Counted from the stretch's first letter, positions 44,747 through 54,724 are shown. The stretch: 64,000 bases of DNA from Lentisphaerae bacterium WC36 (GCA_020683205.1 CP085689.1:3342230-3406229), one strand, 5' to 3'. Program-made: numbers and translations. Notes: a model not told the origin generated them from the sequence alone.

Positions 44747-46540
44747 ATGAAAAAAAAATTTTTAAAAGTGTTTGAAGTGACAATGGTAATTTTAATTGTT
44801 TTAGCAGTTTTTGGATATGGAGCGTTTGAAATTTGGGTGCGTAATTATGCTGAACATGAAAAAATCTTTTATGAAGCACAAAAAATAGATTCAAAGATAG
44901 CCCCATTTAAGTTTCAGTTTATGATGAAATTAGCATCTAAAGCTGGTTCGAGTAAAGCAAATAGAATATTAGGAGATTATTATCTATTAAAAAGAAAATA
45001 TAAAGATGCTTTAATTTATTTCCTAAAATATTCTGAAAGTCATAAAAATGATTTATGGAACTTAGGTAAAATTTATGAATGTTATAGTAAAGTTAAAAAT
45101 AAGGAACAGGCCATTAAGTGGCTTGAAAAAGAATCTTCTAAAGGAAATTTAACGGCATCGTTGGCACTTGGAAATGCTTATAGAGATGATGATAAATTTC
45201 TCGCAGCAATAAAATGTTATGAAAGAGCGATTAAAAGCTTTCCTGAAAAGGCGTGCATTGCAATTGCAAAAATTTATAGAGTGCAAAAAAAATATGATAA
45301 CGAAATCGCTATTCTCGAAAAGGGAATAAAGTTAGTCCCTGGAAAATGGCAGTTATATTTAGAACTAGCGAGGACTTACCATTATCAAAAAAAATATGAT
45401 TTAGCAATTAATAAATATATAGCAGCAATTGAACATGGTTGCTGGAATAGTGGTAGCTTATTAAGATTAATTATTACTCGATGCGACTATAAAAAAGGAG
45501 AAAAAATCTTTTTAAATTTAGCAAAAAAAATGGGGAAAAACTTTCAACGTGAATTAGGAATCATTTATTTGGCTCAAAGTAAATATAAACAAGCAAGAAA
45601 AGCATTAAAAAGTTCAAATTATAATGAAGAATTCCAATTTGATGACATTGCTTTTAGCTATAAATTTCAACAGGATTATAGTCAAGCCGCTCAATATTAT
45701 TTATTAAAAAATAATGATAACAGAGTTGATGGTTATTATGCAATTGTAAAAATGTATAAAAATATTGGAAAATTTGATCAAGCGTTGTTCTACGCTCAAG
45801 AAGCTGAGTCAAAACAAGGAGCTATGCTACCTGAAATTATAGCAATGGCTGGTGATATTTATTTTGAAAGAAAAGATTACAAATTAGCTTTGGAATATTA
45901 TAAGAAAATATTTCGACGTTCGAATTTAGATAAAATTACCGAATGTTATTTAATTTTAAAAGATTATGATAGCTATGAAAAACTTTTAGTTAAAATGAAG
46001 GAAAAAGGTGGATCTGATTTGTATCTTGAATATAAAATAAAGTTATTAATTCACCAAGGAAAAATAAACAACGCAATCGAAATTATTAATTCTCTAAAAC
46101 ATATACCAGAACATAGTAAAATTTCTTATATTGGCACTATTTACATAAAGGCAAAAAATTATGAAAAAGCTCTAGCGCAATATCAAAAATTAGCGCAGGA
46201 TCCAGAAATTTTTGCTGTCAAATGTATTAAAATTGCCGAACTTTATGAAATTCAAGGTAAATATGAACTCGCAATAAAGAGTTATGAAAAATTGTTAAGT
46301 AAAATTGATGATGACGCAATTGCTGAAAAAGATCCTTTATATAAAATTGGATTGATTTATTATAAACAAGGAAAATATCAACAAGCTTTGGAATATTTGT
46401 TAAAAGATTTAGAGCAAGATTGTTGCACTCAAACATATAAGTATAAAAGTATTGCTGAAGTGTATGGTAAATTAGGCTTGAAAAATAAAGAGCGAGAATA
46501 TTTAGCAAAACATATGTTATTAAGTGAAAAAGTATTTTAG
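44747..46540 (+). CDS. Membrane-anchored TPR protein, paralogue 2
   Basis: 597 residues. N-terminal membrane segment (about 10-28, MVILIVLAVFGYGAF) and the signature YGAFEIWVRNYAE. About thirteen TPR-like repeats follow, for example ALGNAYRDDDKFLAAIKCYE, IAKIYRVQKKYDNEIAILEK, IYFERKDYKLALEYYKKIF and IGLIYYKQGKYQQALEYLLK. It starts 19 bases after paralogue 1 with an AAGGA site, so it is in the same transcript. More repeats than paralogue 1 suggest expansion by internal duplication. The function is unknown. Confidence 0.8.
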   Translation: MKKKFLKVFEVTMVILIVLAVFGYGAFEIWVRNYAEHEKIFYEAQKIDSKIAPFKFQFMMKLASKAGSSKANRILGDYYLLKRKYKDALIYFLKYSESHKNDLWNLGKIYECYSKVKNKEQAIKWLEKESSKGNLTASLALGNAYRDDDKFLAAIKCYERAIKSFPEKACIAIAKIYRVQKKYDNEIAILEKGIKLVPGKWQLYLELARTYHYQKKYDLAINKYIAAIEHGCWNSGSLLRLIITRCDYKKGEKIFLNLAKKMGKNFQRELGIIYLAQSKYKQARKALKSSNYNEEFQFDDIAFSYKFQQDYSQAAQYYLLKNNDNRVDGYYAIVKMYKNIGKFDQALFYAQEAESKQGAMLPEIIAMAGDIYFERKDYKLALEYYKKIFRRSNLDKITECYLILKDYDSYEKLLVKMKEKGGSDLYLEYKIKLLIHQGKINNAIEIINSLKHIPEHSKISYIGTIYIKAKNYEKALAQYQKLAQDPEIFAVKCIKIAELYEIQGKYELAIKSYEKLLSKIDDDAIAEKDPLYKIGLIYYKQGKYQQALEYLLKDLEQDCCTQTYKYKSIAEVYGKLGLKNKEREYLAKHMLLSEKVF

Positions 46541-46565
46541 TTTAGTAATATAACCGGAGACATAA

Positions 46566-48359
46566 ATGAATTGGAGAACGTCGAAGTTAGAGGTTTGGTT
46601 GGTGATAGTTTTTTTTGCTATTATTTTAGGGTATGGTGCGTTTGAAGTGTGGGTTCGTAATTTTGCTGATGGGCATAAATTAATAGAAAAAGCTCATCTC
46701 GCTAAATATAAAAAGCTTGAGAATAAATATCATTTTTATTTGTGGCTTGCGGAGCGAACTAAACATGCTGATGCATTTAATGAATTAGGTTTATATTATA
46801 ATGGAAAAGGTCAATTTGAAGAAGCTGCAAAATATTATCAAAAATCGGTTGAATCTGGGAATAAAAATGGTTTTCATGATGTTTATATGAATTTTCTTAT
46901 GGCAAATAAAGCTGAGCGGGGGGCTAAATGGCTTAAAGATCAAGTCGCAAAGGGACAAAAAGAGGCAAATCATTATTTAGGATTTCATTATGAAGTACAG
47001 AAAAAATATACATTAGCGATTAATTATTATGAAAAAGGTTATGCTTATTACCCAAAAGGAACAATTTCAGCCATCATTTTATGTTATATGCGCATTAAAC
47101 AATATGATATGGCTGAACAATGGATTAAAAAAGGGCTTAAAAAATTTTCCAAAAATGGTGAATTTTATTTCTATTTAGGAAATATTTATGAAATTAAAAA
47201 AAAATATGATTCTGCGATGGAATGTTATCAGAAATCCATAAATGATAACGGTCATTCAATAGAGAGAATCACGAATTTGATTATTAAACAACAAAAATTC
47301 AGTGAGGGTGAAAAAATTATTAAAGATTTAATGGATGAAACAGGATTAAATTACCATGAATATTTAGCAAAAATTTATGCTGCGCAACAAAACTTTAATA
47401 AAGCCATTATTGCGATAAAAAAAAGTGATGGAGATATGAAGCATAAACATTTATTATTTGGCCTCATTTATGAAAGAATGCAAAATTTTGAATTATTAAG
47501 AACTCATTACTTGAAATGTGGCTATTTAGATAATCATTTGGGGTATTTAGCGTTAGCGAATACGTTACGTAAAGCAAAGAATTATAAAGAAGCAGCAGTT
47601 TATATTAAAAAAGGTATTGAACGTATAAATGGTCATGAAGAGTATTTTCTGTTGCCATTATCAGAGCTTTATTTTGAAGAAAAAGAGTATGATTTAGCAT
47701 TAAGCACCTGCCAACAGGCTCTTAATAAGCTTGGGAAAGATAGTTTTTATAAACCTGATTTAGTAAATAGAATTTTTGAATGTTATCTAAAGTTAAATAA
47801 AATTAGTCAATATAAGGATTTTTTGGAAAAGTATGAGAAAAACTATTTGATATATTTTGATAATAAATTGCGACTTCTTGAGCATGGAAATAATTTTTCT
47901 GAGGCTGAAGAATTAATTAGAACAAATTCAGAACTTGATGATAGCGCAAAAATTAATATAATTGGCGAAATGTATTTGCGTAATAAAATGTATAACAAAG
48001 CTATTGAAAACTTTTTAAAGTTAACCCAATCCTCACAGAAAGATAATGATTATTTCGTTGAATTAGGTCGCGCCTATAGAGCTAAAGGAGACTATGACTT
48101 AGCCTTAGAAAGCTATAATCAAGCTGTAAAGAATAGAAATGAAGAAAGAGCTCACTCTGAAATAGCTCATACCTATTTTTTACAAAAAAAATACTCGCAG
48201 GCTCTGGAATGGTACATAAAAGCATATGATCAATATAATCAAAAACAACGCATTGAGGATATTGTTAAGATTTATCAAATTATGGGCAATGAAGAGCAAT
48301 CAAAGAAATGGCAAGTAAAAGTGATTGAAAAACATCAAAAGGCAGTTTTTAACTGGTAA
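46566..48359 (+). CDS. Membrane-anchored TPR protein, paralogue 3
   Basis: 597 residues. N-terminal membrane segment (about 9-27, EVWLVIVFFAIILGYGAFE) and the signature YGAFEVWVRNFAD. TPR-like repeats span the rest (ELGLYYNGKGQFEEAAKYYQ, YLGNIYEIKKKYDSAMECYQ, LGRAYRAKGDYDLALESYNQ, IAHTYFLQKKYSQALEWYIK). It lies 25 bases after paralogue 2 with a CGGAG site. It shares length and N-terminal layout with paralogue 2 but the repeats differ clearly, so the duplication is old. The function is unknown. Confidence 0.8.
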   Translation: MNWRTSKLEVWLVIVFFAIILGYGAFEVWVRNFADGHKLIEKAHLAKYKKLENKYHFYLWLAERTKHADAFNELGLYYNGKGQFEEAAKYYQKSVESGNKNGFHDVYMNFLMANKAERGAKWLKDQVAKGQKEANHYLGFHYEVQKKYTLAINYYEKGYAYYPKGTISAIILCYMRIKQYDMAEQWIKKGLKKFSKNGEFYFYLGNIYEIKKKYDSAMECYQKSINDNGHSIERITNLIIKQQKFSEGEKIIKDLMDETGLNYHEYLAKIYAAQQNFNKAIIAIKKSDGDMKHKHLLFGLIYERMQNFELLRTHYLKCGYLDNHLGYLALANTLRKAKNYKEAAVYIKKGIERINGHEEYFLLPLSELYFEEKEYDLALSTCQQALNKLGKDSFYKPDLVNRIFECYLKLNKISQYKDFLEKYEKNYLIYFDNKLRLLEHGNNFSEAEELIRTNSELDDSAKINIIGEMYLRNKMYNKAIENFLKLTQSSQKDNDYFVELGRAYRAKGDYDLALESYNQAVKNRNEERAHSEIAHTYFLQKKYSQALEWYIKAYDQYNQKQRIEDIVKIYQIMGNEEQSKKWQVKVIEKHQKAVFNW

Positions 48360-48415
48360 TTTGCATGAAATAGTTAAAATTAAAAAAAATAAAAATTAGA
48401 AAGAGGAGAATCATA

Positions 48416-48805
48416 TTGGAATCAGTAAAAAATTTCTTAAATGTTGTACTTAGTATTTTAGCAATCATAGTTGTTGGAGTTCTAGCTTGTTACCTAATCA
48501 AATTTTCTGGAGATCAGAATAAAATAACCATTGCTACTATATTTATGGTAATGGTCATGATAAGTTGTAATCCAATTTCAACTTGGATTGGAAGTAAAAT
48601 GCTTGTTATTGAACATTCACGACGTAACGGTCCGTTATTTTTTAAATTATTAAAAATTAAAGAAGATGATGGATCTATGACAGCAGAAGATAAAGCTGAT
48701 AGACAGTTAAAACTACAAATAGTTGCACAAATAATGGCTATTATGAATTGTTTTGTATTACTTTTTATCAGTACTATGGTATTGTTTGGTAATTCTAGTC
48801 AGTAA
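48416..48805 (+). CDS. Unknown small membrane protein
   Basis: 129 residues from a TTG that follows GAGGAG. Three hydrophobic segments are visible (about 7-29, 37-58, 103-125), with a charged loop (LLKIKEDDGSMTAEDKADRQ) between the second and third. No motif is recognised. It is 56 bases after the TPR cluster and may be part of that transcript. Its 3' end overlaps the convergent membrane-protein gene by 11 bases. Confidence 0.65.
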   Translation: MESVKNFLNVVLSILAIIVVGVLACYLIKFSGDQNKITIATIFMVMVMISCNPISTWIGSKMLVIEHSRRNGPLFFKLLKIKEDDGSMTAEDKADRQLKLQIVAQIMAIMNCFVLLFISTMVLFGNSSQ

Positions 48806-50765
48806 AAACGGTAGAATTAGCATCATCATGGTAGATTGTTGGAGAGTTTTTCACTTTTTCTCTACCATGAAGACCGTTGTTATCTTCGTTATTTCTGCCG
48901 ATATTATAAATCCTAAAGCCATGCCGTTTGCTTTTTATGCCGTTATTTAAGACCGTTAACTCGCCGTTAATATAACGCCATTTTTCATTAAATTTTGGGA
49001 AATCCGCTGAAAACTTTTCCATTTCAGCAAAATCTTTTGGTAAACGATTAAATTTTTGACGAAACAATTCTATATATAAAATGCCAATCAACGCCTCTAA
49101 TGAGTTATCAATTTCAATTTTTTTTATGTACGCTCCATCAAAGTCCATGGCAATAAGATCAAAGAAGGTGTATGATATTGGTGCATCTCGGGTCATATTA
49201 TCAAGAATTTTTTCAGTATTTGGGTTGGTTAAATCAGAGCGAGCAATGAAGAAATCGTAGCAAAGTTTATATTCTTTTTCAACTGCGTATTTGCGTGGCG
49301 CCAATAAATAATTATAGAAAATTGAGGATCTGAAGAAGTTATTTGTTGATTGATAGTAAGAATTATTAAACTCTTTTGGATTAGTTGTCCAGTCAATCAT
49401 ATATTCATCACGCAGTCTGTCTAAACAGTCAATTGCAATGGTAGTTTCGCCACAAAAAGCGGTTTCTAAATCCTCAATATTTTGTTCTTTTGTTTTCCTG
49501 AGATAAATAATTAATTCTTTAACCTTTTTTGCTGGTAATTTTTTTGATGCAACTAAGTTTTCAATTTGCAATCTAAAAATATCCAAACAAGCAATCCTTA
49601 CGAGGTATGAAATTAAAGAAAAATCGCTTGCAGAATATGAAATAACTCGTTGTTGCAGTGGTATTAAATTTATTGCTTCAGCAATTTTTCCCTTATTTAC
49701 ATAGTAAATTGACCTTGATCGATATGTTCTTGCCCATGAACGAATAAAACCATATTCAATTAATGACATCCCATATAGAAGTTCGTTAAAATTACGCCAT
49801 GTACTGCTGAGGCGTAAATGATTATTTTCGGCAATTATTCTGTCTAAATCTTCAAAATAACTTTGATAATCGTTGAACCATTTATTTAACTTTTGTTGCT
49901 CCTCATGAGACATTTTTAATAAAAATGGAATTGGCATATTTTTTATAAGAGTCTCACCTTTATCGCTTGGATTATCCTCATTTATTGGCATAATTGATTG
50001 AAATTTCTGAAAATTAACAGCAATCCTTTTGCCATTACGGCGAATATATTTGTCCTCTAATGACTGTGGAGTCAATGGTGAGTTATAAATTTTTCGTAGC
50101 TTATCTAATGATATTTCAGTTTTTGTTTGTTCAGCATTTGCCAAGTGAATTGGAGTATAAATACATATTGCAACTGATATTATTCCAGCAATAAACAACA
50201 CTGCTGTCGTTTTAAAATGTTTTTCATTGTTATATTTAAAAATTACCATAAAGCTTAAGAAGCAGTTTATTAAAATAGCGCAGATAAAGATAATAATAAT
50301 TAAATCAAGTGCTGAAAAATCATATAATTTTAAGTCTTCTGCAAGAAGTATCTTAATAATATTCTTTAAGAAATATAAAGTTAGAGCAGTAGCGCTAACA
50401 TTTAAAATTTTTAAAATTCCAACAATTTTGCAGAGTTTATTTTTTGCAAAAAAGCCTACTGTAATAAAAGGAAGTAAATTAAAAATAAATTTTGAAGATT
50501 TGTCTAAAAATTGATACTCAAAAATTTCTGAGGTAATTTTTTTAATTGTGGCGCGGTGAATTTTTTGGTAATAAAAAGTTGTCATTAAAAGTAATATCAA
50601 GCATAGTACTACATAAATTATGATAAATGTTTTTTGAGTTAGAGACAGAATTTTCAAATCATTGATAGTATTGAAGGCGACCACCATTCCTCCTCCTAGA
50701 AAAACGTTGAAGAATACGAATAGATAGCACAAGTAGCAATTTATATTATTTTGAAAAAATTTCAT
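48795..50765 (-). CDS. Unknown membrane protein following ftsI
   Basis: 656 residues from the ATG at 50765, chosen because GAGGGG lies upstream; an ATG at 50795 has no ribosome site. The N-terminal part has five to six hydrophobic segments (about 8-30, 40-58, 80-100, 112-130, 150-175, 185-205). A large soluble helical domain follows. Near the C-terminus RQKFNRLPKDFAEMEKFSAD and FRIYNIGRNNEDNNG match a pattern seen at the end of many Planctomycetota/Lentisphaerota proteins of unknown role (a short 'R-x-P' helix followed by a Y-x-x-G-x-N-x-x-D loop). It begins about 48 bases after ftsI and is probably its operon partner. Confidence 0.65.
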   Translation of the reverse strand: MKFFQNNINCYLCYLFVFFNVFLGGGMVVAFNTINDLKILSLTQKTFIIIYVVLCLILLLMTTFYYQKIHRATIKKITSEIFEYQFLDKSSKFIFNLLPFITVGFFAKNKLCKIVGILKILNVSATALTLYFLKNIIKILLAEDLKLYDFSALDLIIIIFICAILINCFLSFMVIFKYNNEKHFKTTAVLFIAGIISVAICIYTPIHLANAEQTKTEISLDKLRKIYNSPLTPQSLEDKYIRRNGKRIAVNFQKFQSIMPINEDNPSDKGETLIKNMPIPFLLKMSHEEQQKLNKWFNDYQSYFEDLDRIIAENNHLRLSSTWRNFNELLYGMSLIEYGFIRSWARTYRSRSIYYVNKGKIAEAINLIPLQQRVISYSASDFSLISYLVRIACLDIFRLQIENLVASKKLPAKKVKELIIYLRKTKEQNIEDLETAFCGETTIAIDCLDRLRDEYMIDWTTNPKEFNNSYYQSTNNFFRSSIFYNYLLAPRKYAVEKEYKLCYDFFIARSDLTNPNTEKILDNMTRDAPISYTFFDLIAMDFDGAYIKKIEIDNSLEALIGILYIELFRQKFNRLPKDFAEMEKFSADFPKFNEKWRYINGELTVLNNGIKSKRHGFRIYNIGRNNEDNNGLHGREKVKNSPTIYHDDANSTVFTD

Positions 50766-50812
50766 ATTTTCCCCTCTACGATTTGATTTTTTCATATATA
50801 TTTTTTAATTAT

Positions 50813-52768
50813 TTAGCGCATTGGTGGCGGTGTTATTGACGAACGAGGCAATCTTCTGCGCCGCGAGTGAGAATTTGTTCTGGGTGAAATACTTCTAATA
50901 TCATCACCTTGTGTTCTTAACCTAACTGCTTTATCTTCATCTTCAAGTTCTTCTGGTCGATCTGGAGCAATATTTAAATATTTAACAACACGCTCACTAA
51001 TTTTTCTAAACGTTGGACCTGCTACAGTTCCTCCGTAATATGCGCCTTGTGGTTCATCGGCAACCACCAACAGTACAAAGCGTGGATTAGTTGCTGGCAC
51101 CATTCCAATAAATGAGGCAATATATTTACTATTTGAATAGCGTCCGTTAATCACTTTTTGTGATGTTCCAGTCTTACCTGCAACGGTATAACCTTTTAAA
51201 CGAGCTTTACGTGCTGTTCCTCCTGCCTCGGTAACGGTAGCCATCATTTGACGAACAATTTTTGCTGTGTTTTTGCGTTGAAAAATATTTTTACCGCGTT
51301 TAACAGGAAAACGAAGAGTTTTTTTATTATCGTGTTGCTTTAGCTGGCTTACTAAATTTAACTTTAATTGCCAACCGCCATTTGCTAAAATACAAAAAGC
51401 TCTCACCATTTGTACAGGAGTAACCGCAACACCTTGTCCCATAGGGATTCGAGTAATTGAAATAGACCACCATTCTTGAGGGTGTTTAGGTGAATATTTA
51501 TCTCGGCGTGGATTTGGCAATATCCCTCGGGATTCAGTTGGTTTTAAAGGCAAACCTGTTCGTTGCCCAAATCCATAGTCCCACAAAGTTTTATATAATA
51601 AATTTTTACCCATTATAATAGCAATTTTTGCAGTGCCTATATTACTTGATTTTTGAACAATTTGTTGCACTGTCATTGGTCCATGAACACTTGAATCACG
51701 TAGTTTATAATCACGCCAGTAACCATTTTCGCAATCAAAAACAGTATTTGGACTAACTAATCCACGGTCGATTGCGCCACTAATTGATAAAGGTTTCATC
51801 GTTGAACCAGGTTCGTAAATATCTGTTGCAATACGCAAGGTCCATTGTTCGTCAGATATTCCACGACGGTCATTTGGATTAAAACTGGGCCGTTGAGCTA
51901 TTGCCAAAATGTCTCCAGTGTATGGATCCGCTAAAATTGCATAAGCAGTTTTGGGACGCCATTTATCAGCGAGAGCTTGAAGCTCCTCTTCAACAAATGA
52001 CTGAATTGCTTCGTCAACTGTTAAATAAACATCAATGCCATCAATTGCCATATTTAATTTTTTGTTACCATATGCTAAAGGTACATTATCAACACTTCGC
52101 TCAAAAGTAAAAGTTCCTTCTGTCGCAGAAATTAGTTCCTCAAGTGCTCGTTCAATACCAATAACTGGAATCTCTTCACCTTTGTTATAACTTGTGAATC
52201 CAATCACATTAGCCAACAGTCCATTTTTAGGGTAATAGCGTTTTGTTTGCTCTGAGAAGGTTATTGCCCCGATGTTATTTTCTACGCACCATTGTTTAAT
52301 TTCATCTCCAACTTCAAAATTAACTTCTCTAGCAATCGATGCATAACGATTTTCAATTTTTATCATTTTGTTATCTTTTGACTTTACCATACGAGAAATT
52401 TTTTTAAATTTTTTAAGTAAAAAATCTCTATTTAAATTGAGTTTTTGAGCCAAATAAGTTGCCGTTTTTTCTCTGTTTTCATCATTTCCAAAATTAATTG
52501 GATCGGCAAATAAAGTGTAGCAGGGTTGATTGCTTGCCAGTAAACTTCCATTACGGTCATAAATTGATCCACGCTGACCACGCACTGTTTTTTTACTGGT
52601 ATAATTGCGTTTTGCTTTAATTAGAAGTTCATCGTGACGCTTAATTTGAAGGTTATGAAAACAAAAAATTACATAACCAAAACCTAAAGTTAGGATTAAA
52701 AAAGCAATAGAGGACATACGCCCTCGCATATTATGACGCTGTTTATCTTTGTTCATCGGATTTGACAT
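50813..52768 (-). CDS. ftsI: Peptidoglycan transpeptidase FtsI (PBP3-type)
   Basis: 651 residues. Septal D,D-transpeptidase. A short cytoplasmic head and membrane anchor (about 18-35, IAFLILTLGFGYVIFCF) are followed by a dimerisation/linker domain. The transpeptidase domain has the class B motifs S322-T-M-K (in EPGSTMKPLS), S374-S-N and K532-T-G (in VAGKTGTSQ). The C-terminus is an Arg/Pro-rich tail (SHSRRRRLPRSSITPPP). It lies in the classic order mraZ-rsmH-ftsL-ftsI, which fixes the identity as FtsI rather than an elongation PBP2. No murE follows. Confidence 0.95.
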   Translation of the reverse strand: MSNPMNKDKQRHNMRGRMSSIAFLILTLGFGYVIFCFHNLQIKRHDELLIKAKRNYTSKKTVRGQRGSIYDRNGSLLASNQPCYTLFADPINFGNDENREKTATYLAQKLNLNRDFLLKKFKKISRMVKSKDNKMIKIENRYASIAREVNFEVGDEIKQWCVENNIGAITFSEQTKRYYPKNGLLANVIGFTSYNKGEEIPVIGIERALEELISATEGTFTFERSVDNVPLAYGNKKLNMAIDGIDVYLTVDEAIQSFVEEELQALADKWRPKTAYAILADPYTGDILAIAQRPSFNPNDRRGISDEQWTLRIATDIYEPGSTMKPLSISGAIDRGLVSPNTVFDCENGYWRDYKLRDSSVHGPMTVQQIVQKSSNIGTAKIAIIMGKNLLYKTLWDYGFGQRTGLPLKPTESRGILPNPRRDKYSPKHPQEWWSISITRIPMGQGVAVTPVQMVRAFCILANGGWQLKLNLVSQLKQHDNKKTLRFPVKRGKNIFQRKNTAKIVRQMMATVTEAGGTARKARLKGYTVAGKTGTSQKVINGRYSNSKYIASFIGMVPATNPRFVLLVVADEPQGAYYGGTVAGPTFRKISERVVKYLNIAPDRPEELEDEDKAVRLRTQGDDIRSISPRTNSHSRRRRLPRSSITPPPMR

Positions 52769-52783
52769 TGCACTTCTTAAATT

Positions 52784-53200
52784 TTAGTAGCTTTGCACGC
52801 TTGTAGAGTGGGCGCTAACTACAGCTCTTTTATTTCCTTTAACAGTATGGCGAGAAGGACCACTATCTATAACGACAATTTGTCCATAGCGCGCAGGCTT
52901 TAATGGAAGTTTAAACTGAACAATTTTCTTTTTTATATTATCCCAGCTTGATAATTCTTCACGCCGAATTTTTAAGTAGGCAATTTCACGCTTTAAAGAT
53001 TTAATTTTTGTATCAATTTTTGCGGCTTCACGACCATTATTATTGATTTCTTCAGTTAAAGAAACCTTATAGCTGACGCCTGTCCCAATAATTAATAGCA
53101 TTAACATGAAGGTAAAAGCCATTGCTAAAACTGATCTTAGTCGTGATTTGTTTTTATGATGATAATATTTTCGATTTGAAATAATTGTTTGCGATTTCAT
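52784..53200 (-). CDS. ftsL: FtsL-like cell division protein
   Basis: 138 residues. A basic cytoplasmic head (about 1-22) is followed by one membrane segment (about 23-43, SVLAMAFTFMLMLLIIGTGV) and a coiled-coil leucine-zipper-like stretch (EINNNGREAAKIDTKIKSLK, REIAYLKIRREELSS). FtsL sequences are poorly conserved; the call rests on this topology, small size and position between rsmH and ftsI. It would act with FtsB/FtsQ to recruit FtsW/FtsI. A GGAG site lies upstream. Confidence 0.8.
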   Translation of the reverse strand: MKSQTIISNRKYYHHKNKSRLRSVLAMAFTFMLMLLIIGTGVSYKVSLTEEINNNGREAAKIDTKIKSLKREIAYLKIRREELSSWDNIKKKIVQFKLPLKPARYGQIVVIDSGPSRHTVKGNKRAVVSAHSTSVQSY

Positions 53201-53214
53201 TTACCTTCTCCTTT

Positions 53215-54177
53215 TTAAAGCTTTTCTGCTACTCGCAACTTCGCACACTTTGCTCTTGAATTTTGAGCGCATTCCTCTGCTGTTGCAACAAATGGTTTAT
53301 TTCGTAGCGTTTTCATCGTTCTTTTGTGATTACATACACAAACTGGCAAACCTGGAGGACAAATACATTCGGTATTTTGCTCTTTAAAATAATTTTTTAC
53401 AATTCTATCTTCTAGTGAATGAAAACTTATTACAGCTAAACGCCCTTGTGGGGCCAACAAATTATGAGCTGTTTTTAATGACCTTTCTAATTCGCCAAGT
53501 TCATCATTGACGGCAATTCTTAAAGCCTGAAAAACCATTGTTGCAACTGGAGGTGCATTTTTTCGAGTCTTTTTTAATGTTTTTTCACATAAGCCAACTA
53601 ATTGATCTGTTTGAGTAAATGGTGAGACTTCACGCTCGTGAATTACTGCATTTGCTAACTTATTTGCACCTTTAATTTCACCATAAAATCTGAAAATATC
53701 ACGTAATTCTTCAAACGAATAATTATTGACGATTCTGCTTGCGGTTAACTCTTTTCTGCGGTCCATACGCATATCTAGCGGTCCTGCAAAACGAATTGAA
53801 AAGCCTCTGCTTGGATCATCAATCTGAGGGGATGAAATTCCTATATCCAAGAGAATTGCATCAACTTTATCCCATGAGTTTTGTTGCGCAAAATCTGCCA
53901 TCTGACTGTAATCGCCACGATAAAAATTAACTCTATCTTCAGCAAAAGCTAGTGTCTGTGCGCTTCTAAATAAAGCTTCTTCATCACGGTCTATACCAAT
54001 TAACTGTGCATTAGGGCAGCGTTCCAAAATTAATTTGCTGTGCCCTCCACAACCAAGCGTCCCATCAATAATTCTTAAGGGGTCATTGGTTCGCTCTTGA
54101 GCAATTAGATTTTCAACGGTTTCATTTGGTAAAACCGCAACATGACTATATTCAGAGTTATTATTATCACAAAACAT
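53215..54177 (-). CDS. rsmH: 16S rRNA (cytosine(1402)-N4)-methyltransferase RsmH
   Basis: 320 residues. SAM-dependent methylation of C1402 in 16S rRNA. It shows the RsmH start (YSHVAVLPNETVENLI), IIDGTLGCGGHSKLILE, LIGIDRDEEAL, ILLDIGISSPQIDDPSRGFS, GPLDMRMD, FQALRIAVNDELGELE and VISFHSLEDRIVK. Normal length. It lies 43 bases after mraZ in the division cluster and is probably controlled by the MraZ operator upstream. Confidence 0.97.
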   Translation of the reverse strand: MFCDNNNSEYSHVAVLPNETVENLIAQERTNDPLRIIDGTLGCGGHSKLILERCPNAQLIGIDRDEEALFRSAQTLAFAEDRVNFYRGDYSQMADFAQQNSWDKVDAILLDIGISSPQIDDPSRGFSIRFAGPLDMRMDRRKELTASRIVNNYSFEELRDIFRFYGEIKGANKLANAVIHEREVSPFTQTDQLVGLCEKTLKKTRKNAPPVATMVFQALRIAVNDELGELERSLKTAHNLLAPQGRLAVISFHSLEDRIVKNYFKEQNTECICPPGLPVCVCNHKRTMKTLRNKPFVATAEECAQNSRAKCAKLRVAEKL

Positions 54178-54220
54178 ATTAAAAAACTTCTCTATTGTGT
54201 TATATTTTTTACAGGTAAAT

Positions 54221-54724
54221 TTAATCGGTTAGTTTTTCTAAAAGACTTTGGAAATTATCCAAAACACTGCTACTTGTATTGCTAATTTTTTCAACCTGCT
54301 GTAATGAATCTTTTGAAATATCGTTTATCTCTTCCCAGCGTACAGGGTTCCATAATTGAATGTTTGTAAAAGATCCCACCATAACAACTGAGTAATCAAT
54401 ATCAGCTTCGCCTAAAATTTGACCCGTTATTTTTATTCTTCCTTGCTTATCACATTTGCACTGTTGAACTTTGGCGCCAATTTGTGCTAGCGCTAATTGT
54501 GCCTTACGGTCAGCAATTGAGACTTTACTTATTTTTTTCAAAAAATCTTGAAAGCTTTGCATTGGTAATAGCATGATAAATTCTTCTCCAGGAAACAGCA
54601 CAAACTCATCTCCATCTCCTGAGCGCCATTGGCTTGGAATAGCCAATCTATTTTGGTTATCAAGAGAATGGTTAAACTCGCCACAAAAAAACGGCAGTGA
54701 TGTCATTTTTTTAATTGTGCTCAT
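54221..54724 (-). CDS. mraZ: Transcriptional regulator MraZ
   Basis: 167 residues. AbrB-fold protein that binds repeats in its own promoter and represses the division/cell-wall cluster. Two MraZ half-domains are visible: GEFNHSLDNQNRLAIPSQWR near the N-terminus and CKCDKQGRIKITGQILGEAD near 90-110, each with the D-x-x-x-R signature. The C-terminal part (NDISKDSLQQVEKISN) is charged. A promoter with three 10-base-spaced GGGGA-type repeats lies 46 bases upstream, fitting autoregulation. A GGTG site precedes the ATG. Confidence 0.93.
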   Translation of the reverse strand: MSTIKKMTSLPFFCGEFNHSLDNQNRLAIPSQWRSGDGDEFVLFPGEEFIMLLPMQSFQDFLKKISKVSIADRKAQLALAQIGAKVQQCKCDKQGRIKITGQILGEADIDYSVVMVGSFTNIQLWNPVRWEEINDISKDSLQQVEKISNTSSSVLDNFQSLLEKLTD

